Source: Comamonadaceae bacterium (lineage in GTDB: Bacteria; Pseudomonadota; Gammaproteobacteria; Burkholderiales; Burkholderiaceae_C). From it: a stretch of DNA of 64,000 nt. The stretch spans positions 124,001 through 188,000 of the forward strand of contig CANEXF010000005.1 in assembly GCA_947443645.1 (NCBI GenBank). Reading direction: 5' to 3'. Shown here in pieces: positions 54,016 through 61,739 of this stretch; the first letter of the stretch is position 1; each line of letters opens with the position of its first letter. The translations under genes were made by a program, and so were the position numbers. The notes beneath the pieces were generated by a model that ran no database searches, was not told where the DNA came from, and was given only the letters and a program-made list of their open reading frames with translations.

Positions 54016-55656
54016 TCAGCCGATCACGCGCGTTGCGGTGATGTCCAGCTTGGGTGGGGTTTCAAAAGTATGGAAAGGCGCAGGTGATGGGACTTCCCAC
54101 TCCAGACCTTCAGCACCCTTGCCGCCTTCATCAACCCATGGGTTGGCCTTGGCGGGAGCGCCCTTGCCGCGCATGGTGGGCACCACGATAAACAGGAAGA
54201 AATAAACCTGCGCAAAGCCGAAGAAGAAAGCGCCCACGCTGGCGATGGCGTTGAAGTCAGCGAACTGCATCGGGTAGTCGGCGTAACGGCGCGGCATGCC
54301 GGCCAGACCCAAAAAGTGCATTGGGAAGAAGGTCACGTTAAAGGAAATCAGCGACCACCAGAAGTGGATCTTGCCGCGGGTTTCGTTGTACATCACGCCA
54401 GTCCACTTCGGGCTCCAGAAATAGTAGCCGGCAAACATTGCGTAGAGCGAACCAGCGACCAGCACATAGTGGAAGTGGGCCACAACGTAGTAAGTGTCCT
54501 GCAGCTGCGTGTCGATTGGCGCGACCGACAGGATCACGCCCGTCAGGCCACCAATGGTGAACACGAAGATGAAACCAACCGCGAACAGCATGGGTGTCTC
54601 GAAGGTCATCGAGCCCTTCCACATGGTGGCGATCCAGTTAAACACTTTCACACCAGTAGGCACCGCGATCAACATCGTCGAGTACATGAAAAACAGCTGA
54701 CCCGTCACCGGCATGCCGGTGGTGAACATGTGGTGAGCCCAAACCACAAAGCTCAGGATGGCGATGGAGCCGGTGGCGTAGACCATGGACGCGTAGCCGA
54801 ACAGGCGCTTGCGGGCAAAGGCTGGAATGATGTGGCTGATGATGCCGAAGGCCGGCAAGATCATAATGTAGACCTCGGGGTGACCGAAGAACCAGAAAAT
54901 ATGCTGGTACATCACTGGGTCGCCGCCGCCGGCGGGGTTGAAGAAACTGGTGCCGAAATGGCGGTCCGTCAGCGTCATGGTGATGGCGCCAGCGAGCACG
55001 GGCATCACTGCGATCAGCAGGTAAGCGGTGATCAACCAGGTCCAGCAGAACATCGGCATCTTCATCAGAGTCATGCCTGGAGCGCGCATGTTCAGGATGG
55101 TCACGATGATGTTGATCGAGCCCATGATGGACGAAGCGCCCAGGATGTGCATCGCGAAAATGCCGGCGTCCATGGAAGGACCCATTTGCAGCGTCAGGGG
55201 CGCGTACAAGGTCCAGCCCGCAGCAGGCGCACCGCCTGGCATGAAGAAGGACATCGTGAGCATCAGACCGGCCGGAATCATCAGCCAGAAGCTGAAGTTG
55301 TTCAGGCGGGCAAAAGCCATGTCAGCCGCGCCAATCTGCAGCGGAATCATCCAGTTGGCGAAACCCACGAAGGCCGGCATGATGGCACCGAACACCATGA
55401 TCAGACCGTGCATGGTGGTGAGCTGGTTGAACAGCTCAGGATTGACCAGCTGCAGACCCGGCTGGAACAGCTCGGCGCGAATCAGCAAGGCCAGCACGCC
55501 ACCGAACATCAACATCGTGAAAGAAAACAGCAAATACAGCGTGCCGATGTCTTTATGGTTGGTCGCGAACACCCACCTGCGCCAGCCAGTAGGCGCATGG
55601 TCGTGGTGATCGTGCTCATCATGCGCGTGATCGTGATGGTCTAGAACTGCACTCAT
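54016..55656 (-). CDS. ctaD: Cytochrome c oxidase subunit I
   Basis: 546 residues, twelve transmembrane helices. [19 protein letters not shown] starts the family block; [21 protein letters not shown] contains the CuB His cross-linked to Tyr, and [13 protein letters not shown] contains haem ligands. A His/Asp-rich N-terminus ([14 protein letters not shown]) is unusual in density and might bind metal. It is the catalytic subunit of an aa3-type proton-pumping oxidase. coxB lies upstream across 133 bp. Confidence 0.96.
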   Translation of the reverse strand: MSAVLDHHDHAHDEHDHHDHAPTGWRRWVFATNHKDIGTLYLLFSFTMLMFGGVLALLIRAELFQPGLQLVNPELFNQLTTMHGLIMVFGAIMPAFVGFANWMIPLQIGAADMAFARLNNFSFWLMIPAGLMLTMSFFMPGGAPAAGWTLYAPLTLQMGPSMDAGIFAMHILGASSIMGSINIIVTILNMRAPGMTLMKMPMFCWTWLITAYLLIAVMPVLAGAITMTLTDRHFGTSFFNPAGGGDPVMYQHIFWFFGHPEVYIMILPAFGIISHIIPAFARKRLFGYASMVYATGSIAILSFVVWAHHMFTTGMPVTGQLFFMYSTMLIAVPTGVKVFNWIATMWKGSMTFETPMLFAVGFIFVFTIGGLTGVILSVAPIDTQLQDTYYVVAHFHYVLVAGSLYAMFAGYYFWSPKWTGVMYNETRGKIHFWWSLISFNVTFFPMHFLGLAGMPRRYADYPMQFADFNAIASVGAFFFGFAQVYFFLFIVVPTMRGKGAPAKANPWVDEGGKGAEGLEWEVPSPAPFHTFETPPKLDITATRVIG

Positions 55657-55789
55657 CTTGGCTTCCTTTGGTGGCTAATGCCGGTAATTTACCCGGCACT
55701 TTTTTCGGTAACTTTGTCTTTGCGGCGGACCGGCTGGTCTGGCGCTTATAAATAGAAAATCGTCTTTTCGAATCAGTAGCCTGCAGCGC

Positions 55790-56992
55790 TTACTTGCGCG
55801 CGGCCAGCACTTCAGAAGGCTGCACCAGCTGACCAGTCTGATTCGACCAATTGTTCTTGGTGTAGCTGATTACCGCTGCGATATCGGTGTCGCTCAAGGC
55901 TTTCCACGATGGCATGGCACCGCCAGCAGCACCGTTGAGCAGCTTCATGATCTGCTGCGTGTGGTCGGCGTCAAGCACAACAGCCGAGCCATCGAGCGGC
56001 TTGATCGGGCCTGCGCCCTTGCCATTGGCCTGGTGGCAAGCCACACAGTTGGCTGCGTAGACTTTTTCGCCGCGTGCCTTGATATCCACCAGGGTCCAGA
56101 CCTTGGAAGGATCATCCGCCTTGGCAGCTGCTTCCTTGCTCTTGATTGCAACCCATGCGGTGTAGTCTTCTGCGGAAACCACTTTCACGTGGATGGGCAT
56201 GTAGGCATGCTCCTTGCCGCACAGCTCCTGGCACTGACCGTGGTAGTCGCCGATTTTCTCGGCACGGAACCATGTGTCACGCACAAAACCGGGGATCGCG
56301 TCCTGCTTGATACCGAAAGCCGGTACAGCAAAGGCGTGGATCACGTCATTGGCGGTGGTGATGATGCGGATTTTCTTGTTGACCGGAACAACCATGGGGT
56401 TGTCGACCTTGAGCAGGTAATCATCAGGCACGTTGTCGGCTGATGGGCCACCATGGTTTGACATCTCACGCTGGGCGTTGTCCAGTGTGGAGATGAAAGC
56501 TATGCCCTCGCCTTCACCCTTGATGTAGTCATAACCCCATTTCCACTGCATGCCCGTGGTCTTGATGGTGATGTCGGCGCTGGTCGTGTCTTTCTGGGCC
56601 ACCAGCACTTTGGTGGCTGGCAGTGCCATCGCGATCACGATCACAAACGGAACAATGGTCCAGGCGATTTCAACTGCGGTGGACTCATGGAAATTCGCCG
56701 CCTTGTGGCCGACTGATTTACGGTGCTTCCAGATCGAATAGAACATCACACCAAAGACCGCAAGAAAAATCACGATGCAAATAATCATCATGAACCAGTG
56801 CAGCCATTGCTGCTCTTCGGCAATTTTGGTGACTGCCGTCTGTAGGTTCAGCTGACGCACAGCTGGCCCACCGGGCAAATCGTTGACGGCGTAAGCGGCT
56901 GTGCTTACCAATGTAGCGAGGGCTGCGAATGTTGGGCCCGCATGCTGCGTGCCAATTCGGATCAATTTGCTCATGGTTTTGCTTGCATTCAT
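55790..56992 (-). CDS. ctaC: Cytochrome c oxidase subunit II with fused cytochrome c domain
   Basis: About 400 residues; the start is uncertain (57016, 56992 or 56974 in one frame). Signal peptide, two transmembrane helices (about 60-115), the CuA domain with CQELCGKEHAYMPIHV (CxxxCGxxHxxM), and a C-terminal cytochrome c domain with CVACH (about 305) and MPSWKAL Met ligand. This caa3-like fused form accepts electrons from cytochrome c. It is the first gene of the cox block; a short tandem repeat overlaps the start region. Confidence 0.93.
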   Translation of the reverse strand: MNASKTMSKLIRIGTQHAGPTFAALATLVSTAAYAVNDLPGGPAVRQLNLQTAVTKIAEEQQWLHWFMMIICIVIFLAVFGVMFYSIWKHRKSVGHKAANFHESTAVEIAWTIVPFVIVIAMALPATKVLVAQKDTTSADITIKTTGMQWKWGYDYIKGEGEGIAFISTLDNAQREMSNHGGPSADNVPDDYLLKVDNPMVVPVNKKIRIITTANDVIHAFAVPAFGIKQDAIPGFVRDTWFRAEKIGDYHGQCQELCGKEHAYMPIHVKVVSAEDYTAWVAIKSKEAAAKADDPSKVWTLVDIKARGEKVYAANCVACHQANGKGAGPIKPLDGSAVVLDADHTQQIMKLLNGAAGGAMPSWKALSDTDIAAVISYTKNNWSNQTGQLVQPSEVLAARK

Positions 56993-57012
56993 CGTGATCA
57001 CTTTTTTTGCTT

Positions 57013-57062
57013 CCATCACTCGTCGATTTACTCGCCGAAATTACTCACCGGAATTACCCGCC
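57013..57062 (-). repeat. Four degenerate 12-13-bp tandem repeats at the coxB start
   Basis: Minus strand units are GGCGGGTAATTCC, GGTGAGTAATTTC, GGCGAGTAAATC and GACGAGTGATGG. Each resembles a purine-rich ribosome site followed by GTAA or GTGATG. The last unit contains the first possible coxB ATG (57016). Confidence 0.75.
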
Positions 57063-57174
57063 GAACTTGTCAATTCGAATTCAAGCCGCCGATTATAAAG
57101 TTAGCGCTGACTCTGACTTCCTGACTTCGTCTTTAACCAGACCCGAGCATGCTTTTTCACGCAGGCCAGAGGTC

Positions 57175-57720
57175 TCACCAAGTTCTAAGAGCAAACCGAA
57201 TCTCTTTGGCCAGTGCCGGCCTGAGCTCAGAGCGCAAATGCCGCCCCACGCGTACAGACTGTCCCTGACCAGACACCTCAATCAATGAGCCATCACCGCT
57301 TTCAGGCTCGACGCGAACCCATTCACGGTTGAACTCCGCACGCCGCGTGTGGCCCGCTGTTTCCAGCTCGACCACCAGCTGCCCGCCCTGCAATACTATT
57401 TTTTCGCCATCGCGCGCATGTCGCGCATAAATCAAAAATGCAGCACCCACCGCCAGCAACTCGGCCCATGCAAAAGGCATCACCAGTGTGGCACCCTGCA
57501 GCCAGAAAAAAGTCGCAATCCCCAAAGACAACACACACAGAGACGCATACATGCAACCGAGTTGCGCCGGTGTCACAGAGCAGTTGCGCTTGAGCAGCCA
57601 TTGCACGCCGGCCTCAGCGCCCTCGTCAACGCTGCTGCCAACGCTGACAGGCAGCTGGCTGGCAAAGCGAAAGGAAGACGTTCGAAGCGCAGTAGTCGGA
57701 TGCGTCACGGGGGTCGACAC
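57175..57720 (-). CDS. DUF2244 family membrane protein
   Basis: 181 residues. After a hydrophilic N-terminus (about 45 residues), WLLKRNCSVTPAQLG is the DUF2244 hallmark. Two adjacent transmembrane helices (about 53-75 and 80-98) follow, then a soluble domain (KIVLQGGQLVVELETAGHTRRAEFNREWVRVEP). The family is often found near cytochrome oxidase genes; its function is unknown. It is upstream of coxB on the same strand with about 150 bp between. Confidence 0.86.
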   Translation of the reverse strand: MSTPVTHPTTALRTSSFRFASQLPVSVGSSVDEGAEAGVQWLLKRNCSVTPAQLGCMYASLCVLSLGIATFFWLQGATLVMPFAWAELLAVGAAFLIYARHARDGEKIVLQGGQLVVELETAGHTRRAEFNREWVRVEPESGDGSLIEVSGQGQSVRVGRHLRSELRPALAKEIRFALRTW

Positions 57721-57862
57721 TCAGAAATCGGCAGCCCGCCGTGCAGGCCGCTCGAGGCGTGGGAACATGCCCAAAAATAAACTTCGCAAATTATAGCGGT
57801 CAGCTTCTATTGAAAATCCGGCGCATCGGCCCAATGCCGAGCCCGCACTTGGGCCTTTGAGT

Positions 57863-58780
57863 TCAGGGCTGGGCTTTGCCATGGGTGCGGCGCGGCTCCT
57901 TGAGCATGTCGCGCATGTCCTGCACCGAGAACGCGCTGAGCGCACTCATGCTGACTTTGGGCTGCGGCTTGAGCGCGTGACCGTAAATCACCTCGAAAGT
58001 CAAAGCCAGTCGCCCTGACGCGTCTCTGGGCAGGCGCTGCGCCAGCAGGGACTCAAGTCGCGTCTTCCATTGGCGACCGCGCAAACCGGCAAACCGCGCC
58101 GGATGAAAGTTGCGGCCCAGTTCGGCCAACTCCTGCAGCAGGCGCGCCGGCGTTTCAAAGGTCAACGTGATGCGTTCCATGTCCATCACGGGCTCGGCAA
58201 AACCGGCCTGCACCAGCATATCGCCCCAGTCGTGCATGTCGGTCAACTCATGTCCGGCAGGCGGCCAGCCCAGCGCCCGGTAGAGCTCGCGCAGCTCGAT
58301 CGCGGTGTCCGGCCCCAGGCACGAAAACATCAAGAAGCCATTGACCTTGAGCGCCTTGTGCCAGTCGGCCAGCAAGGCCTGCGGGTCGCCCGCCTCATGC
58401 AACGCCATATTCGCCCACAGCATGTCCACGCTGCTTTCCGGTGGCGCGGCAAAGCGCGCTGACCGGCGACCCCAGCTGGCCGGACTCCACCAAGGCTTTG
58501 CTATATTATTAGTAGCTGCTTGCGCCCGCTGTTCGGTCGATTCGGCCACAAACAGCTCTGATTTCGAATACTTGCGGGCAAGCTCGGCATGGGCCTTCAG
58601 ACCGCCACGCAAAGCGCCCCAATGCGCCCATGACTGCGGCTGCAATTTAATCCATTGCAGGCGATCGAGCATGCGGCTGGCAACCTCTTCGTGCAGCCAG
58701 GGTGATGCCAGCGGCGCAACGCGCTGCCAGCGGGCCACGGCGATCGGGTCCAGGGTGGGGGGGCGCTGAGTTGTTGTCAT
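57863..58780 (-). CDS. BioC-like class I SAM-dependent methyltransferase
   Basis: 305 residues. VARWQRVAPLASPWLHEEVASRML at the N-terminus and SVDMLWANMALHEAGDPQALLADWHKALKVNGFLMFSCLGPDT resemble BioC (malonyl-ACP methyltransferase), but the glycine-rich motif I is not recognisable, so the SAM site may be altered. A repeat-derived insert (RAQAATNNIAKPWW) lies between the N-terminal helices and the catalytic half. No other biotin genes are nearby. Divergent from comF across 99 bp. Confidence 0.75.
   Translation of the reverse strand: MTTTQRPPTLDPIAVARWQRVAPLASPWLHEEVASRMLDRLQWIKLQPQSWAHWGALRGGLKAHAELARKYSKSELFVAESTEQRAQAATNNIAKPWWSPASWGRRSARFAAPPESSVDMLWANMALHEAGDPQALLADWHKALKVNGFLMFSCLGPDTAIELRELYRALGWPPAGHELTDMHDWGDMLVQAGFAEPVMDMERITLTFETPARLLQELAELGRNFHPARFAGLRGRQWKTRLESLLAQRLPRDASGRLALTFEVIYGHALKPQPKVSMSALSAFSVQDMRDMLKEPRRTHGKAQP
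58499..58541 (+). repeat. Family A repeat inside the methyltransferase gene
   Basis: GCTATATTATTAGTAGCTGC then TTGCGCCCG, antisense to the gene. It is translated on the minus strand as RAQAATNNIAK without frameshift or stop. The right arm is diverged. Confidence 0.75.
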
Positions 58781-58879
58781 GAAGCTGCGGGTTGGGCGCT
58801 GAAAGTGGCGCTAAAAAGGCGCGAAGAAGAGCACATGTTGGCGCGCTCAAGGTAAGCGCCACGAGAGTATATTGAACCC

Positions 58880-59641
58880 GTGCTCAAAAGCCTCTTCAAG
58901 CCCGAAATGCTGCCGGCCTTTTCGCGACCGGCCCTGGCCAGCCAGTGCGCGGTGTGCCGCAGCTGGCCGGCGCGCCAGGTTTGCGCGCCCTGTGTTGCAC
59001 GCTTTTCCCCGCAGCCTGCGCGCTGCGCGGCTTGCGCACAGGCATTGCCAACCGACTTGTCGCTGGGACTTCGGTCGGCGCAGACGCTGTGCATGGCCTG
59101 CATCCGGCAGCACCCGCCACTGGACGCCACGCTGGTCGCCGTGCCCTATGCCTACCCCTGGTCGGCTCTGGTCAGCAACTTCAAATTTGGCCAACGTCCG
59201 GGTTGGTCGGCTTTTTTTGCCGAGCTGCTGCTGGCGAGTCCTGGCGTGCGTGCGGCCCTGGCGGACTTGCAGGCCAAGGACCTGATACTGCCGATGCCGC
59301 TGTCGGCGCAGCGTCTGCAATCGCGCGGCTTTAACCAGGCCTGGGAGTTGGCAAGCGCGCTCGCCAGGCAGTCCGCCAGCCGGGCCCATGCGGATGCGCG
59401 ATTGCTGCTTCGGCTCAAACACACGCGTCCGCAGACCGAGCTTTCGCGGCAAGCGCGTCTGGCCAACGTCAAAGGTGCGTTTCAGGTCGACCCGCTGCGT
59501 GTGGCGCTGGTGCAGGGGCGGCGCGTGGTTCTGGTCGACGACGTGATGACCAGCGGCGCGTCGCTTTTCACGGCTGCACAGGCACTGCGCGCGGCCGGCG
59601 CGGCGCATGTCACGGGGGTGGCGATTGCAAGAACAGAGTGA
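58880..59641 (+). CDS. comF: ComF family phosphoribosyltransferase-like protein
   Basis: 253 residues from a GTG start. An N-terminal zinc-finger-like segment has CAVCRSWPARQVCAPCVARF...CAACAQAL (several CxxC pairs). The PRT domain carries LPMPLSAQRLQSRGFNQAWELA and the PRPP loop VVLVDDVMTSGASLFTAAQAL. ComF proteins support DNA uptake in competent bacteria; in others the role is unclear. It ends directly before two family B repeats. Confidence 0.92.
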   Translation: MLKSLFKPEMLPAFSRPALASQCAVCRSWPARQVCAPCVARFSPQPARCAACAQALPTDLSLGLRSAQTLCMACIRQHPPLDATLVAVPYAYPWSALVSNFKFGQRPGWSAFFAELLLASPGVRAALADLQAKDLILPMPLSAQRLQSRGFNQAWELASALARQSASRAHADARLLLRLKHTRPQTELSRQARLANVKGAFQVDPLRVALVQGRRVVLVDDVMTSGASLFTAAQALRAAGAAHVTGVAIARTE

Positions 59642-59645
59642 AGTA

Positions 59646-59825
59646 TGGCCCCCACGTTCGCTAACTGCGTGTAGCTCTCTGCCCCCCGAGGGGGCTAATT
59701 TCCCTTGGGGCGGCCCGACGGGAAATTGAGGCCCCCACGCTCACTCACTGTGTGTAGATCTCTGCCCCCCGAGGGGGCCGCTGCGCCTGCGGTCTGGCGA
59801 AGCCAGTCCCGCGGCGCCTGCTTGA
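59646..59825 (+). repeat. Two tandem family B repeats after comF
   Basis: Copy 1 (about 59646-59729) reads GGCCCCCACGTTCGC ... GCCCCCCGAGGGGG ... CTTGGGGCGGCCC, with an inner TTTCCC/GGGAAA pairing. Copy 2 (about 59730-59825) reads GGCCCCCACGCTCAC ... GCCCCCCGAGGGGG followed by GCGCCTGCGGTCTGGCG. Copy 1 starts 4 bp after the comF stop. Confidence 0.85.
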
Positions 59826-59855
59826 ATGGGAATGCCTCCACAGTCGATCAGCCTG

Positions 59856-59889
59856 GATTCCGTTCGTCCTGAGGTATCGAAGGACGGGC
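59856..59889. repeat. REP-like hairpin before trmL
   Basis: GTTCGTCCTGAG and CGAAGGACGGGC pair as CGTCCT/AGGACG with a short loop. This motif (TTCGTCCTGAGC..TCGAAGGACG) is one I recall as dispersed in Comamonadaceae. It ends about 20 bp before the trmL start. Confidence 0.55.
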
Positions 59890-59909
59890 GGGCAGGCGAC
59901 AATCCGCGG

Positions 59910-60413
59910 ATGTTCAATATCGTCCTCGTCGAGCCCGAAATTCCGCCCAACACCGGCAACGTGATACGTCTTGCGGCCAATACTGGCTGCCGGCTGCATC
60001 TGGTCGAACCGCTGGGGTTTTCCATGGACGACAAGCACATGCGGCGCGCCGGTCTGGACTACCACGAGTACGCACAACTGCTGCGGCACGCCAGCTGGCA
60101 GGCGTTTCTGGACAGTGAACAGCCGCTGCCAGAGCGCTGCTTCGCCATGACCACGCGCGGCGCGCGCAGCCTTTATGAAGCGGTTTTTTTACCCGGCGAC
60201 TGGCTGGTGTTTGGCTCCGAAACCCGGGGTTTGGCGCCTGAACTGCGTGAGTCGTTTGCCGGCAGCCAGAGGCTCAGGGTGCCCATGCTGCCGGATCAGC
60301 GCAGCCTGAACCTGTCCAATACCGTGGCCGTCAGTGTCTTTGAGGCCTGGCGGCAAAACGGCTTTGCCGGAGCCGCTGGCAGCAGCCCTGCAGACGCGCA
60401 GCCTCAGGCGTAA
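59910..60413 (+). CDS. trmL: tRNA (cytidine34-2'-O)-methyltransferase TrmL
   Basis: The ATG at 59910 gives 167 residues; the track start runs back through a repeat. SPOUT/TrmH-family motifs: PNTGNVIRLAANTGCRLHLV, LVFGSETRGLAPEL and LPDQRSLNLSNTVAVSVFEA, forming the trefoil-knot SAM site. It methylates the wobble base of tRNA-Leu isoacceptors in E. coli. Its 3' end overlaps the convergent MaoC gene by 10 bp. Confidence 0.94.
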   Translation: MFNIVLVEPEIPPNTGNVIRLAANTGCRLHLVEPLGFSMDDKHMRRAGLDYHEYAQLLRHASWQAFLDSEQPLPERCFAMTTRGARSLYEAVFLPGDWLVFGSETRGLAPELRESFAGSQRLRVPMLPDQRSLNLSNTVAVSVFEAWRQNGFAGAAGSSPADAQPQA

Positions 60414-60859
60414 CGCCGCACCAGCGACTCGGCGATGCAGACCGGCTTGGCCGAGCCGTCGCGTTCGATCGTGACTTCCCAGTTCATCTGCATGCCGCCC
60501 TGGTCAATCGCCTGGGCGGCCAGCAGTACAAAGCTTGCGCGCAACCGGCTGCCTACGGGCACGGGCGCGGTAAATCGCACCTTGTTCAAGCCGTAGTTCA
60601 CACCCAGGCGCGAGCCGGTGATTTCAAACGCGGAAGCAAAAAACTTTGGAATCAGTGACAAGGTCAAAAAACCATGCGCGATGGTGGTGCCAAACGGCCC
60701 CGCTGCGGCACGCTCGGGATCCACATGAATCCACTGGTGGTCACCGGTAGCCTCGGCAAACAGATTGATCTGCGGCTGCGTGATGGTGGTCCAGTCGCTG
60801 ACAGCAACCAGCTGGCCAACGCAGGCCGCAAGTTCAGAAAGGGTTTCAAAAGTCTTCAT
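60404..60859 (-). CDS. MaoC-family (R)-specific enoyl-CoA hydratase
   Basis: The ATG at 60859 gives 151 residues. The hot-dog-fold hydratase motif is FAEATGDHQWIHVDPERAAAGPFGTTIAHGFLTLSL, where the Asp/His dyad (TGDHQWIH) is the catalytic site. It hydrates trans-2-enoyl-CoA to (R)-3-hydroxyacyl-CoA, linking beta-oxidation with PHA or other acyl metabolism. It is a stand-alone gene. Confidence 0.91.
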   Translation of the reverse strand: MKTFETLSELAACVGQLVAVSDWTTITQPQINLFAEATGDHQWIHVDPERAAAGPFGTTIAHGFLTLSLIPKFFASAFEITGSRLGVNYGLNKVRFTAPVPVGSRLRASFVLLAAQAIDQGGMQMNWEVTIERDGSAKPVCIAESLVRRYA

Positions 60860-60934
60860 GCGGCTACTGTAGCGGCAGCCGCGGACCAGGCTGGGCCAAG
60901 CCGTCCGCTCAGCGACAGCGCGAAGCAAGCCCTG

Positions 60935-61552
60935 TCAGCTGTCCAGCCAGTTGCACAGGCCGCGCCACTGCTCCAGGTCTTTTTCAACCCGGCCAGGCGC
61001 AACGTCAAACAGGCTCAGGCCGCGAGCCGCCAGGTGGATGTAGTTTTGCGTGTCGCGCAAATTGCCCAGCACCGGTAGACCCAGGCCCTGCACAAACTCA
61101 GACAGTTTGTCAGCGGCGATCGTGCGCGCATCGACCCGCATGCCGACAATGCCGACCTGCAACTTGCCCGCATGCCGGTGCTCGGCCAGCTGGTCCAGAA
61201 AAGAGCGCGTGGCAAAGATATCAAACACGCTGGGCTGCAGCGGCACGATGACCTTGTCGGCGAGCTTGATCACATCGTTAAAACGCCAGCCGTGCAGGCC
61301 GCCCGGCGTGTCCAGCACCACATGGGTTGTGCCACGCGGCGGTTTGACGATCAGGTCGGCGTTCACATCCCAGGTCGCGATAGGCCTGGCGGCCTCAGGC
61401 CTAAGATCAAGCCAGAGCTTCGAAGACTGCTGCCTGTCGGCGTCGCCCAGCATGACGGCATGGCCCTGGCTGGCAAAGTAACCGGCGACATTGGTGGCCA
61501 GCGTCGACTTGCCGACGCCGCCCTTTGGATTGGCGATCACAACCACAGGCAT
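60935..61552 (-). CDS. ParA/MinD-family P-loop ATPase
   Basis: The ATG at 61552 with GAGGAG upstream gives 205 residues. The deviant Walker A is ANPKGGVGKSTLATN, switch I is GDADRQQSS and Walker B is VVLDTPGGLHG. The short length, without an N-terminal HTH, resembles small ParA proteins that position protein complexes or chromosomal loci. No parB is adjacent, so it is an orphan ParA of unknown cargo. Confidence 0.88.
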   Translation of the reverse strand: MPVVVIANPKGGVGKSTLATNVAGYFASQGHAVMLGDADRQQSSKLWLDLRPEAARPIATWDVNADLIVKPPRGTTHVVLDTPGGLHGWRFNDVIKLADKVIVPLQPSVFDIFATRSFLDQLAEHRHAGKLQVGIVGMRVDARTIAADKLSEFVQGLGLPVLGNLRDTQNYIHLAARGLSLFDVAPGRVEKDLEQWRGLCNWLDS

Positions 61553-61739
61553 AGAAATCTCCTCAAGTGCTGGACTCAGGTCGCCCTGCACTGGCGCCTG
61601 AACGAGATGGTCAAACTGGATTTTTCCGCTATGGTAACGGCATGGCCACCTTAGACAAAAAACGAAACCCAGACGCAAGGCCGAAGCCGCCCGCATATTC
61701 AGCCTTGTGCAAGCGCCTGTTTCCTGCGCTGAGGCCAGC

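Noticed and set aside
54316-55644. 442-aa plus-strand ORF opposite ctaD
   Set aside because: Shadow of the strongly conserved ctaD frame; the His/Gln/Arg-rich translation is typical of an antisense frame in high-GC coding DNA.
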